Assembly: GCA_963728155.1 (NCBI GenBank)
Contig: CAVSJF010000007.1
Location: 868,001 to 932,000 of the forward strand
Source: JACVRW01 sp963728155
GTDB taxonomy: Bacteria; Actinomycetota; Thermoleophilia; Solirubrobacterales; Thermoleophilaceae
DNA: 64,000 nucleotides
Reading direction: 5' to 3'
Positions 51,710-59,533 of the stretch are shown piece after piece (the stretch's first letter is position 1; each line of letters begins with the position of its first letter). The notes beneath the pieces were generated by a model. The model had not been told where the DNA came from, searched no databases, and saw nothing but the letters and a program-made list of their open reading frames with translations. Made by a program: the position numbers and the translations under genes.

Positions 51710-52902
51710 TAGTGGAGCGTACGCTCAACCCCGCGGCGCTCGAGCGCGCGGGCCACGATCAGGCGCTGGATCTCGCTGGTGCCCTCCCAGATGCGGTCCA
51801 CCCGCAGCTCGCGGAGGAAGCGCTCGGCCACGTTGGTGCGCATGTAGCCGCGCCCGCCGAAGATCTGCACGCAGCGGTCGGCGCAGCGACACGCCGCCTC
51901 GCTCACGAACAGCTTGGCCATCGAGGCCTTGGCGTGCACGACCTTGGGGTCGGCGCCGGCATCGACCAGGCGGGCGACCTCGAGGGTCAGCAGCCGGCCC
52001 GCGGCGGCGTCGGCGGCCGAGTCAACGAGCGGAAAGGACACACCCTGGTAGTCCATGATGCGGTGGCCGCCCTGCTCGCGCTCGAGCGCCCAGGCCGTGG
52101 TCTCCTCGATCAGGCGCCACATCGAGCCCACGCCGCGGGCGGCGATGCCCAGGCGTTCCTCGGTGAACCAGGCGCGCTGGAGGTCCTCACCGCCGCCGAT
52201 CCCGCCGATCACGGCGTCGTCGGGCACCTCCACGCCGGTGAAGCGCACCGCCGGATGGCCGTGAGGGTAGGTGTGGGTGAAGGGCGGGTCGTCGACGATC
52301 TCGATGCCGTCGAGCTCGCGGTCGACGAGGAACAGCGTGGGCCGCTCCTCGCCGTCGACCAGCGCGTTGGCCATCACGATGTAGACCGCCGCGATGTCGC
52401 CGTAGGTGACGAACCACTTCTCGCCGTCGATCACCCAGCCGGAGTCAATCTTGCGCGCCGTGGTGGCGATCCGCGACGGGTCCGAGCCGGCGTCGGCCTC
52501 GGTGACCGCGTAGGCGTCGTGCAACTCGCCGCGCAGCGCCGGCCTGAGATAGCGATCGATCTGCTCCGGAGTGCCGTTGCCGAGCACGTTGTAGGCGCCG
52601 GGCATGTGCCAGGAAAGGGCGTTGGTGGAGCGGCCGAGCTGCTCCTCGACGAGAAACCACTCGGTCTTGGTCCAGCCCTGCCCGCCGTACTCCGGGGAGT
52701 GCAGTCCGCCGGACAGGCGCGCCTCGATGGCCTCGCGCTTGATGCGCGCCTTCAGCTCGCCGGAGATCTTGCCGCCGGCCAGCTCGGCCTCGACCTCGTG
52801 GGGGATGAGCACGTCGTCGACGAAGCGCCGCGTGCGCTCCTGGAGCTCGAGCTGCTCGGGCGTGAAGTCCGTGGCCAGCGGTGTTGCTTCGGTGATGGTC
52901 AT
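51709..52902 (-). CDS. Acyl-CoA dehydrogenase family protein
   Basis: 397 residues. AVTEADAGSDPSRIATTARK, WVIDGEKWFVT and FGGRGYMRTNVAERFLRELR are the FAD and acyl-CoA motifs; RIWEGTSEIQRLIVARALE is the C-terminal signature with the Glu region. It introduces a double bond into an acyl-CoA, passing electrons to ETF. The ETF genes are not nearby. Start is ATG 52902, overlapping the stop of the small upstream gene (TGATG). Its combination with a Rieske oxygenase and transporter suggests a role in amine-derived acid catabolism. Confidence 0.93.
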   Translation of the reverse strand: MTITEATPLATDFTPEQLELQERTRRFVDDVLIPHEVEAELAGGKISGELKARIKREAIEARLSGGLHSPEYGGQGWTKTEWFLVEEQLGRSTNALSWHMPGAYNVLGNGTPEQIDRYLRPALRGELHDAYAVTEADAGSDPSRIATTARKIDSGWVIDGEKWFVTYGDIAAVYIVMANALVDGEERPTLFLVDRELDGIEIVDDPPFTHTYPHGHPAVRFTGVEVPDDAVIGGIGGGEDLQRAWFTEERLGIAARGVGSMWRLIEETTAWALEREQGGHRIMDYQGVSFPLVDSAADAAAGRLLTLEVARLVDAGADPKVVHAKASMAKLFVSEAACRCADRCVQIFGGRGYMRTNVAERFLRELRVDRIWEGTSEIQRLIVARALERRGVERTLH

Positions 52903-53183
52903 CAGCGTTCTCCCGGGAGTCCCAGTTTCAGGTTGTTGTGGTTTTCGATCACGTCGAGCACGACGGCTCGGGCTTCACCGGGCGGGGCAGCGTCGGCCAG
53001 CTCGGATATGTCTCGCAGGTAGGCGCTCCATGCCCGCCTGCTCGCGCGCACGACGAGTGCCTCCACTCTTTGACGCTCCTCCTCGGTGCTCGTGCCGCGC
53101 AGCTCGGCGACCGCCCCAGGGAGCTCTCGTTCGGGCTCAGGGGTGATGGAAAGCCATGCGTAGCGGGCGCCGAACGGAGCCAA
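52902..53183 (-). CDS. Small hypothetical protein leading the catabolic operon
   Basis: 93 residues from TTG 53183. No family recognised. It is rich in Arg, Ala and Glu and mostly helical (STEEERQRVEALVVRASRRA, ADAAPPGEARAVVLDVIENH). The TTG start is favoured because TAGTAT, a good -10, stands 6 nt upstream on the minus strand, giving a leaderless mRNA. It overlaps the acyl-CoA dehydrogenase start. It could be a small subunit or regulator. Confidence 0.5.
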   Translation of the reverse strand: MAPFGARYAWLSITPEPERELPGAVAELRGTSTEEERQRVEALVVRASRRAWSAYLRDISELADAAPPGEARAVVLDVIENHNNLKLGLPGER

Positions 53184-53228
53184 GGTGCGATACTATCATG
53201 CAACTGATCACAAAGTCAGGATGAGCCG
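53184..53228. promoter_or_regulatory. Divergent promoter region between the catabolic operon and the Rieske gene
   Basis: 45 bp, AT-richer than average. On the minus strand TAGTAT serves as a -10 next to the TTG start of the small protein. ATCA-N6-TGAT (within TATCATGCAACTGATCA) is a short inverted repeat that one of the two TetR proteins encoded downstream could bind. No clear -10 for the plus strand was found. Confidence 0.4.
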
Positions 53229-54332
53229 ATGGCCACCGTAGAGTCCGTTCCCGCCGCCCTCTCACCGCACTTCTATCGAGACCCCGAGGTTCTCGAGCTG
53301 GAGCAGACGCGCATCTTCGCGCGCACCTGGCAGTTCGCCGGTCACGTGTCGCAGCTGCCCGACGAGGGCGCGTACATCACCACCTCGGCCGGCGTCGAGC
53401 CGGTGCTGATCCTGCGCGACAACGACGGCGTCGTGCGCGCCTTTCGCAACGTCTGCCGCCACCGCGGCTCGCGTCTGCTGAGCGGCTCGGGCGAGTGCGG
53501 CAAGGCGATCCGCTGCCGGTATCACGGCTGGACCTACCGCTACGACGGATCGCTGATCGGCGTGCCCGAGGGCCGTTCGATACCCGGCCTGGACAAGTCG
53601 AAGCTCGGGCTCTTTCCCGCCCGCGTGGAGACGATCTGTGGCCTGGTGTTCGTGAACCTCGATATGGACGCCACGCCGCTGGCCGAGCAGATCGACGGGC
53701 TCCCCCAGCGCCTCGAGCGCTTCGGGCTCGAGCGGCTGAAGGTCAAGCCGGAGAAGGAAACGAGCCAGCCCGCCAACTGGAAGATCGTCGTCGACAACTA
53801 CCTCGAGGGCTATCACGTGCCGATCGCCCATCCCGGGTTGATGCGCCTCTACGACTACAAGAACTACGACGTGGAGCTGCACGACAACTGGCTCTGGTAC
53901 GACGCTCCGCTGCGCGACAAGCCCTCCGGCAACCGCGTCGAGCGCCTCTACCAGCGCATGGTCGAGCCCATGCCCGGCCTGACCGAGGAGGACCGGCGCA
54001 TCTGGCGCTACATCTTCATCTACCCCAACACGACGATCGACCTGTACCCCGACCAGGCGGGCGTCTGGGCCATCAATCCCGACGGCCCGCTGAAGTCGAG
54101 TGACCTCAACCTGACCCTCCTGCCCACGGGGGGCAGCAGGCGCAGCCGCGTGGTCCAGCAGGCCAACCGCCGGATCAACAAGCTCACCAGCGACGAGGAC
54201 GCTGACCTGGTGGCCAACCAGCAGGCCGGCCTCGAGACGCGCGGCTTCGAGCCCGGGCCGCTGTCGCAGCGCGAACGGGCGCTGGGCTGGTTTGCCGACA
54301 AGATCCGGGCCGACCTCGGAGAAGCCGTTTGA
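53229..54332 (+). CDS. Rieske non-heme iron oxygenase, alpha subunit
   Basis: 367 residues. The Rieske [2Fe-2S] site is C76-R-H78 and C96-R-Y-H99 (FRNVCRHRGSRLL, RCRYHGWTYRY). The mononuclear iron domain has DNYLEGYHVPIAHPGLMRLY, with the two His ligands. The family includes aromatic dioxygenases and the glycine betaine, carnitine and stachydrine demethylases; the neighbouring amine transporter and oxidase favour the latter, by inference. No reductase or ferredoxin gene is adjacent. The stop overlaps the TetR start (TTGA). Confidence 0.9.
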   Translation: MATVESVPAALSPHFYRDPEVLELEQTRIFARTWQFAGHVSQLPDEGAYITTSAGVEPVLILRDNDGVVRAFRNVCRHRGSRLLSGSGECGKAIRCRYHGWTYRYDGSLIGVPEGRSIPGLDKSKLGLFPARVETICGLVFVNLDMDATPLAEQIDGLPQRLERFGLERLKVKPEKETSQPANWKIVVDNYLEGYHVPIAHPGLMRLYDYKNYDVELHDNWLWYDAPLRDKPSGNRVERLYQRMVEPMPGLTEEDRRIWRYIFIYPNTTIDLYPDQAGVWAINPDGPLKSSDLNLTLLPTGGSRRSRVVQQANRRINKLTSDEDADLVANQQAGLETRGFEPGPLSQRERALGWFADKIRADLGEAV

Positions 54333-54931
54333 CCGAGGTCGCGGCGGCCGAGCGCGGGGCGCGCGAGCGCATCCTCGCCGCGGCCGTCGAGCGGATCGCC
54401 AGCGACGGGATCGACGACATGCGGATCGCCCGCGTGGCCATGGACGCGGGCGTGTCCACGTCGCTCGTGCACTACCACTTCGAGACCCGCGAGGCGCTCC
54501 TGGGCGAGGCGCTCGAGTACTCCTACGAGCGGGCGGGGCTGGCGCGGCTGGCCGAGGACGAGGAAGCGGACGCCGACCCCCAGCGCCGCCTGCTGGCCAT
54601 GGTGGACAACTGCCTGCCCTACCCGGGTGAGCTGCGCCAGGACTGGGTGCTCTGGCTCGAGCTCTGGCTGCGCACCGTGCGCTACCCCGAGCTGGCGCCG
54701 ACCGCCGCGCGGCTGTACGGGCGGATGCGGGACTGGCTCTCGGAGGGCATCGAGGCCTGCGTCGGACCCGAAGCCCCCGACGCCGGGGAGCTGGCCGACC
54801 GCACTCTCGCCCTCTGCGACGGGCTGGGCGTGCGCGTGCTGATGGGGGAGCTGTCGATCGAGTACGCCCGAGAGCAGGTGTGGCGCTACCTCGCCCAGGA
54901 ACTTAATCTTGACGGGAGCCTGACCGGGTAA
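54329..54931 (+). CDS. TetR family transcriptional regulator (first)
   Basis: 200 residues from TTG 54329. The N-terminal HTH is RERILAAAVERIASDGIDDM, RIARVAMDAGVSTSLVHYHF, the typical TetR_N with YHF at the end. The C-terminal ligand domain (WVLWLELWLRTVRYPELAP) resembles BetI/YcdC-type regulators (TetR_C_6). It starts within the Rieske stop (TTGA), so it is part of that operon and probably controls it in response to its substrate. The promoter of the next gene begins in its last codons. Confidence 0.88.
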   Translation: MTEVAAAERGARERILAAAVERIASDGIDDMRIARVAMDAGVSTSLVHYHFETREALLGEALEYSYERAGLARLAEDEEADADPQRRLLAMVDNCLPYPGELRQDWVLWLELWLRTVRYPELAPTAARLYGRMRDWLSEGIEACVGPEAPDAGELADRTLALCDGLGVRVLMGELSIEYAREQVWRYLAQELNLDGSLTG

Positions 54932-54937
54932 TAGGTT
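54909..54937 (+). promoter_or_regulatory. Promoter of the second TetR-transporter operon
   Basis: TTGACG (54909-54914) and TAGGTT (54932-54937) are separated by 17 bp, a good housekeeping-type promoter. It lies in the last codons of the upstream TetR gene. Transcription should start near 54944, within the palindrome that follows, consistent with repression. Confidence 0.6.
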
Positions 54938-54940
54938 TTT

Positions 54941-54954
54941 TGAATCACGGTTCA
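54941..54954 (+). promoter_or_regulatory. Imperfect palindromic operator TGAATCACGGTTCA
   Basis: A 14-bp palindrome (TGAATC-AC-GGTTCA) with one mismatched pair, a form seen in TetR-family operators. It covers the predicted transcription start of the operon and stands 8 bp before a strong Shine-Dalgarno (GAGAGGGAG). The adjacent TetR gene products are the best candidates for binding. Confidence 0.5.
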
Positions 54955-54972
54955 GGTTTACGAGAGGGAGAC

Positions 54973-55578
54973 TTGAGTCCGCGGCCCCGGCTCGACCATG
55001 TTCGCCGGCCCGCGATCCTGGCCGCCGCCGCCGAGGTGATTCGCGAGCGCGGCCTGGAGCGCGCGCGAGTGAGCGACGTGGCCGACCGCGCGGGCACCAG
55101 CGCGCCCTCGGTCCTCTACTACTTCGCCTCCAAGGCGGAGCTGCTGAAGGAGGCCCTGGTCTCCGCCGAGGAGGGCTACTACGAGCACCTCGAGCGCGAG
55201 CTGATCGAGACCGAGAGCGCCCGCGACCGGCTGGTCAAGATCGTCGGCGGGGGGGCGGGCGAGGGCGACTACGACGCGGCCCTGTGGATGGAGCTCTGGG
55301 CCAAGGCGCTGAGCGATCCCGAGCTCGCGGCCACGCGCGCCGAGCTCGACGGCCGCTGGCGCAGCACCATCGCCGAGGTGGTTCGCTACGGCCAGGAGCG
55401 CGGTGAGTTCGGGCCGGCCGAGCCCTACGACTTCGCGCTTCTCCTCGGCGCGCTGCTCGACGGCCTCGCCGTGCAGATCGCCCTGGGCGACACCGAGGTC
55501 ACGCCCGAGCGAGCGCAGGAGCTGAGCCTCGCGCTGGCCGAGCGCGAGCTCGGCTGCGAGCTGGGGGCCGCGGCGTGA
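54973..55578 (+). CDS. TetR family transcriptional regulator (second)
   Basis: 201 residues from TTG 54973, chosen because GAGAGGGAG (54962-54970) stands in front at proper spacing; an upstream TTG at 54940 lies in the operator. The HTH is PAILAAAAEVIRERGLERAR and VSDVADRAGTSAPSVLYYFA. The C-terminal domain has ALWMELWAKALSDPELAATR, like the BetI-type TetR_C_6 of the first regulator, so the two may be old duplicates. It overlaps the start of the substrate-binding-protein gene (GTGA) and heads the transporter operon. Confidence 0.88.
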   Translation: MSPRPRLDHVRRPAILAAAAEVIRERGLERARVSDVADRAGTSAPSVLYYFASKAELLKEALVSAEEGYYEHLERELIETESARDRLVKIVGGGAGEGDYDAALWMELWAKALSDPELAATRAELDGRWRSTIAEVVRYGQERGEFGPAEPYDFALLLGALLDGLAVQIALGDTEVTPERAQELSLALAERELGCELGAAA

Positions 55579-56684
55579 GGCGCAACCCCAACCGCCGCGA
55601 GCTGCTGCAGGGCGGGGCCGGCCTCGCCGTGGGGCTCGGGCTCGCCGGGTGCGGGGTGGGCAACGTGGACGCCGGCTCGAAAGCGGAAACCGAGAAGCCG
55701 ATCAAGAAGAAGATCGACGGCGATCTCGTCTACTTCAACTACTCGGAGTACGTCGATCCCAAGCTCGTGAAGGGCTTCGAGAAGCTCCACGGGGTGAAGG
55801 TGCGCGAGTCGTACTTCGACTCGATGTCGGCGATGATGGCCAAGCTGCGCGCGGGGATCGCCTACGACCTGATCTTCCCCAGCGGGGAGTACGTGCAGCG
55901 GCTGCTCTCGGGCAACCTGATCCGCAAGATCGACCGGGACAAGCTCAAGAACGTCGACCTCGTCTACCCGCAGTTCGCCGACCCCTGGTACGACAAGAAC
56001 TCCGAGCACTCCACGCCCTACGGCATGTACGCCACCGGCCTCGGCTACCGCGCCGACCAGGTCGAGATGACCGGCTCGTGGCGCGACCTCGGCAACGTCG
56101 ACACCGAGAACCGGTCCTTCCTGCTCGACGACTACCAGGAGAGCATCGGCATGGCCAACCTGGTCAACGGCTATCCGCTGAACGAGGTCAACGAGGCGAA
56201 GCTCGAGGAGTCACAGGATTACCTGGTCGACCTCAAGCCCAAGCTGCGCGGCATCTCCGCGGACACCATCACCAACATGGTCAGCGGCAACGCCTGGATT
56301 CAGCACCTCTGGAACGGCGACATCGTGAACATCCGCTATCAGGTCGACAACCCCGAGGACTACCGCTTCCAGAAGTGCAGCGAGGGACTGCCGGTGGGCA
56401 GCGACAACTTCTGCATCCCGGTCAACGCCAAGCACCCGGGCACGGCGCTGCTGTTCATGGAGTACATGCTCGACCCCGAGAACGCGGCCCAGAACGTGGA
56501 GTGGATCGGCTACCCGATGCCCTACGAGGGCGGGGCCACGGAGGCCTTCCAGGGACTCGTCAAGGACGACCCGGAGATCAACGTGACCGTCGAGGACCTC
56601 GAGGACGGCCAGCAGTTCGAGAACCTAAAGGGCGACGGCCGGCTGGCCTGGGACAAGGTGTGGACCGAGTTCAGGATCGCCTAG
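55575..56684 (+). CDS. Polyamine/opine-type ABC transporter substrate-binding lipoprotein
   Basis: 369 residues from GTG 55575. The N-terminus has twin Arg (NRRELLQGGAGL) and a lipobox ending at Cys26 (LGLAGC), so export by Tat and lipid anchoring are likely. The body is PotD-like: LVYFNYSEYVDPKLVKGFEK, AYDLIFPSGEYVQRLLSGN, TPYGMYATGLGYRADQVEM and PVGSDNFCIPVNAKHPGTAL. PotD-family proteins bind spermidine, putrescine or related amines. The exact ligand cannot be read from sequence, and residues that contact polyamines were not checked. Confidence 0.87.
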   Translation: MRRNPNRRELLQGGAGLAVGLGLAGCGVGNVDAGSKAETEKPIKKKIDGDLVYFNYSEYVDPKLVKGFEKLHGVKVRESYFDSMSAMMAKLRAGIAYDLIFPSGEYVQRLLSGNLIRKIDRDKLKNVDLVYPQFADPWYDKNSEHSTPYGMYATGLGYRADQVEMTGSWRDLGNVDTENRSFLLDDYQESIGMANLVNGYPLNEVNEAKLEESQDYLVDLKPKLRGISADTITNMVSGNAWIQHLWNGDIVNIRYQVDNPEDYRFQKCSEGLPVGSDNFCIPVNAKHPGTALLFMEYMLDPENAAQNVEWIGYPMPYEGGATEAFQGLVKDDPEINVTVEDLEDGQQFENLKGDGRLAWDKVWTEFRIA

Positions 56685-56700
56685 AGAGCCGGTCGGGCCG

Positions 56701-57534
56701 ATGACCGAGAACCGCTTCGCGGCCAACTTCCTCCTTCCCGGAGGGCTCTGGCTGCTGGCTCTCTTCGTGGTGCCGCTGGGCTTCATCGTGGCGCTGTCCT
56801 TCGGCTACACCGACGATCTCGGCGAGGCGATCTACGGCACGAGCCTCGACAACTACAGCCGTGTCTTCGATCCCGACCTGCTTCCGGTGCTGTTCCGTTC
56901 GGTCGGCTTCGCGGCGGCCACCGTGCTGATCTGCCTGCTGATCGGCTACCCGGTCGCGTACTACATCGCCATCTTCGGCGGGCGCTGGAAGAACGTGCTG
57001 CTGGCGCTGGTGGTGCTGCCCTTCTTCGTCAACTACCTCGTGCGCACCTACGCCTGGATAGCCATGCTGGGCGACGAGGGCCTGGTGAATGGCGCGCTCG
57101 GCACCGACCTTCGCTTCCTGAGCACGCCCTACGCGGTGGTCGGCGGCCTCGTCTACGGCTTCCTGGCGTTCATGATCCTGCCCATCTACGCGTCGCTCGA
57201 CCGGATGGACCCCTCGCTGATCGAGGCGGGCAAGGATCTGTACGGGGGCCCGTGGCAGACGTTCGTCCACGTCACCTGGCCGCACACGCTGCAGGGGGTG
57301 CTGGCCGGCTCGGTGCTGGTGTTCCTGCCCTCGGTGGGCGACTTCGTGTCCGCGTCCCTGCTCGGCGGGCCGCAGGAGGTCATGATCGGCAACCTGATCC
57401 AGCAGCAGTTCCAGGCGTCCGACAACTGGCCCTTCGGCGCCGCGCTGACCGTGGTGATGATGACCTTCCTGCTGATCCTGATGTCCTTCTACCTGCGCTC
57501 GGCCGCGCGCGAGGCCAAGGAGCTCAAGACGTGA
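56701..57534 (+). CDS. ABC transporter permease, PotB type
   Basis: 277 residues, six membrane helices. GGLWLLALFVVPLGFIVALS is the first helix. VVLPFFVNYLVRTYAWIAML matches PotB, and DLYGGPWQTFVHVTWPHTLQ is the EAA-loop region contacting the ATPase. The next gene starts within its stop (GTGA). Together with the following PotC-like protein it forms the channel. Confidence 0.92.
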   Translation: MTENRFAANFLLPGGLWLLALFVVPLGFIVALSFGYTDDLGEAIYGTSLDNYSRVFDPDLLPVLFRSVGFAAATVLICLLIGYPVAYYIAIFGGRWKNVLLALVVLPFFVNYLVRTYAWIAMLGDEGLVNGALGTDLRFLSTPYAVVGGLVYGFLAFMILPIYASLDRMDPSLIEAGKDLYGGPWQTFVHVTWPHTLQGVLAGSVLVFLPSVGDFVSASLLGGPQEVMIGNLIQQQFQASDNWPFGAALTVVMMTFLLILMSFYLRSAAREAKELKT

Positions 57535-58433
57535 GTGCGGTCGACACTCCCGCCGCCGAATCGCCGCCCGTGACGCGCGAGCGCACCGAGCCGTCGCCGT
57601 CCAAGCCCCCCAAGGGCTTCGACCGGCCGCGCTTCCTCAAGGTCTTCACCGGCGTCTTCTTCCTCGTGCTCTTCGCGCCGATCTTCCTGGTGATCCTGTT
57701 CTCGTTCAACTCGAGCAGGTCGCTGCAGAAGTTCGACGGCTTCAGCCTGCGCTGGTACGAGACCTTCTTCCAGTCCGAGTCGCTGCGCAACTCGCTGATC
57801 GCGAGTATCGAGATCGCCCTGGTGACCATGGTCGTGGCCACGATCCTGGGTACCGCCCTGGCCTTCGGCCTCGTGCGGACCCGCTCGCGCTGGGCCGACG
57901 CATCCAACGTGATGATGCTGATCCCGCTGGTGACGCCCGAGATCGTGGCCGGCGCCTCGGGCCTGCTGATCTTCACCCAGGTGGGCCTCGATCTGTCGAT
58001 CACCACCATCATCCTGGCTCACATCACGTTCTCGATCTCCTACGTGACGGTGGTGGTGAGAGCCCGGCTCGCGGCGCTCGGGCGCGAGGTCGAGGATGCC
58101 TCGATGGACCTCGGCGCCACGCGCTGGCAGACGTTCCGGCTGGTCACGCTGCCCGCGCTGTGGCCGGCGGTGATCGCCGCCGGCCTGCTGGTGTTCGCGC
58201 TGTCCTTCGACGACTTCGTGCTCTCGTTCTTCACCACCGGCGAGTCGCCGCAGCCGCTGCCGGTGCGCATCTGGACGCAGATCCGCTTCGGAGTGCGGCC
58301 GACCATCAACGCAATCGGAACCTTCATGCTCGTCATCTCCACGCTGTCCATCGGGCTCGCGCTGCTGCTGCCGCGCCTGCTGGGACGCGGCGAGAGCGGG
58401 CTGGGAGTGCTAATGGGAAGGGAGGGCGGATGA
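57531..58433 (+). CDS. ABC transporter permease, PotC type
   Basis: 300 residues from GTG 57531. A polar ~37-residue N-terminal extension precedes six helices. YVTVVVRARLAALGREVEDA and SMDLGATRWQTFRLVTLPAL hold the EAA loop; LSFDDFVLSFFTTG is a typical PotC motif. It pairs with the PotB-like subunit. The stop overlaps the ATPase start (ATGA), and a strong SD (GGGAGGGCGG) stands inside its last codons. Confidence 0.92.
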   Translation: MSAVDTPAAESPPVTRERTEPSPSKPPKGFDRPRFLKVFTGVFFLVLFAPIFLVILFSFNSSRSLQKFDGFSLRWYETFFQSESLRNSLIASIEIALVTMVVATILGTALAFGLVRTRSRWADASNVMMLIPLVTPEIVAGASGLLIFTQVGLDLSITTIILAHITFSISYVTVVVRARLAALGREVEDASMDLGATRWQTFRLVTLPALWPAVIAAGLLVFALSFDDFVLSFFTTGESPQPLPVRIWTQIRFGVRPTINAIGTFMLVISTLSIGLALLLPRLLGRGESGLGVLMGREGG

Positions 58434-59533
58434 GCGACAAGTTCAAGCGTGAGGACTCGGCAGAGCCGAGTTCCTCGGCCATACGCTTCGAGGGCGTGAC
58501 CAAGCGCTTCGGCGACTCGGTGGCCGTCGACAACCTAAACCTGGAGATCCGGAAGGGCGAGTTCTTCTCGCTGCTCGGGCCCTCCGGTTGCGGCAAGACC
58601 ACGACGCTGCGCATGGTCGCGGGCTTCGAGCAGCCGAGCGAGGGGCGCATCTACCTCGACGGCGAGCCGGTCGAGACCGTGCCTCCCTACGAGCGCAACG
58701 TGAACACCGTCTTCCAGAGCTACGCGCTCTTCGAGCACCTGAACATCGCCGACAACGTCGCCTTCGGCCTGCGGCGACGCAAGATCGCCAAGGACGAGAT
58801 CCGTGAGCGCGTGCGCGAGGCGCTGGAGCTGGTGGAGCTCCACGGTCGCGAGAAGTCCCGTCCGCGCGAGCTCTCCGGTGGCCAGAAGCAGCGTGTGGCT
58901 CTCGCGCGCGCACTGGTCAACCGGCCGTCGGTGCTGCTCCTCGACGAGCCGCTGGGCGCGCTCGACCTCAAGTTGCGCAAGCAGATGCAGGTTGAGCTCA
59001 AGGGCATCCAGCGCGAGGTGGAGATCACCTTCCTCTACGTGACTCACGACCAGGAGGAAGCGCTGGCCATGTCCGACCGCATCGCGGTCATGGAGGGCGG
59101 CTACGTCAAGCAGTGCAGCTCACCCGAGGACGTCTACGAGCATCCCACCGGGCCCTTCGTGGCCGGCTTCATCGGCGTTTCGAATCTGCTGCCGGGCAAG
59201 GCGGAGAACGGCGGCGTGCGCCTCGCGAGCGGCGAGCTGTGCAAGGCCGACGTGCCCGGCGACTGCGCCGCGGGTGACGAGGTTCAGCTCTCTGTGCGAC
59301 CCGAGAAGATCTGGACCGAGGATCCCGAGGAGGGGATGGTCACGATCGAGGGCACGATCGCCGAGCGCGTGTACGTGGGCACCAGCACACAGGTGATCGT
59401 GCAGCTCAGCAACGGAGTACGCATGATCGCCCTCGACCAGAACTTCAACCGCGCCCAGGCCGACGATCGCTGGGAGATCGGCGACCGCCTGCGCGTGTCG
59501 TGGCGTCCGGAGCATTCGCTGGTGCTTCGGTGA
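58430..59533 (+). CDS. potA: ABC transporter ATP-binding protein, PotA type
   Basis: 367 residues from ATG 58430. Walker A is LLGPSGCGKTTTLRMVAG, Q-loop QSYALFEHLN, signature LSGGQKQRVALARAL, Walker B LLLDEPLGALD and H-loop YVTHDQEEALA. The C-terminal TOBE domain (~290-365) is present. It energises the polyamine-type importer. The next gene starts in its stop (GTGA). The start was chosen by SD and by the usual length of PotA. Confidence 0.93.
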   Translation: MSDKFKREDSAEPSSSAIRFEGVTKRFGDSVAVDNLNLEIRKGEFFSLLGPSGCGKTTTLRMVAGFEQPSEGRIYLDGEPVETVPPYERNVNTVFQSYALFEHLNIADNVAFGLRRRKIAKDEIRERVREALELVELHGREKSRPRELSGGQKQRVALARALVNRPSVLLLDEPLGALDLKLRKQMQVELKGIQREVEITFLYVTHDQEEALAMSDRIAVMEGGYVKQCSSPEDVYEHPTGPFVAGFIGVSNLLPGKAENGGVRLASGELCKADVPGDCAAGDEVQLSVRPEKIWTEDPEEGMVTIEGTIAERVYVGTSTQVIVQLSNGVRMIALDQNFNRAQADDRWEIGDRLRVSWRPEHSLVLR

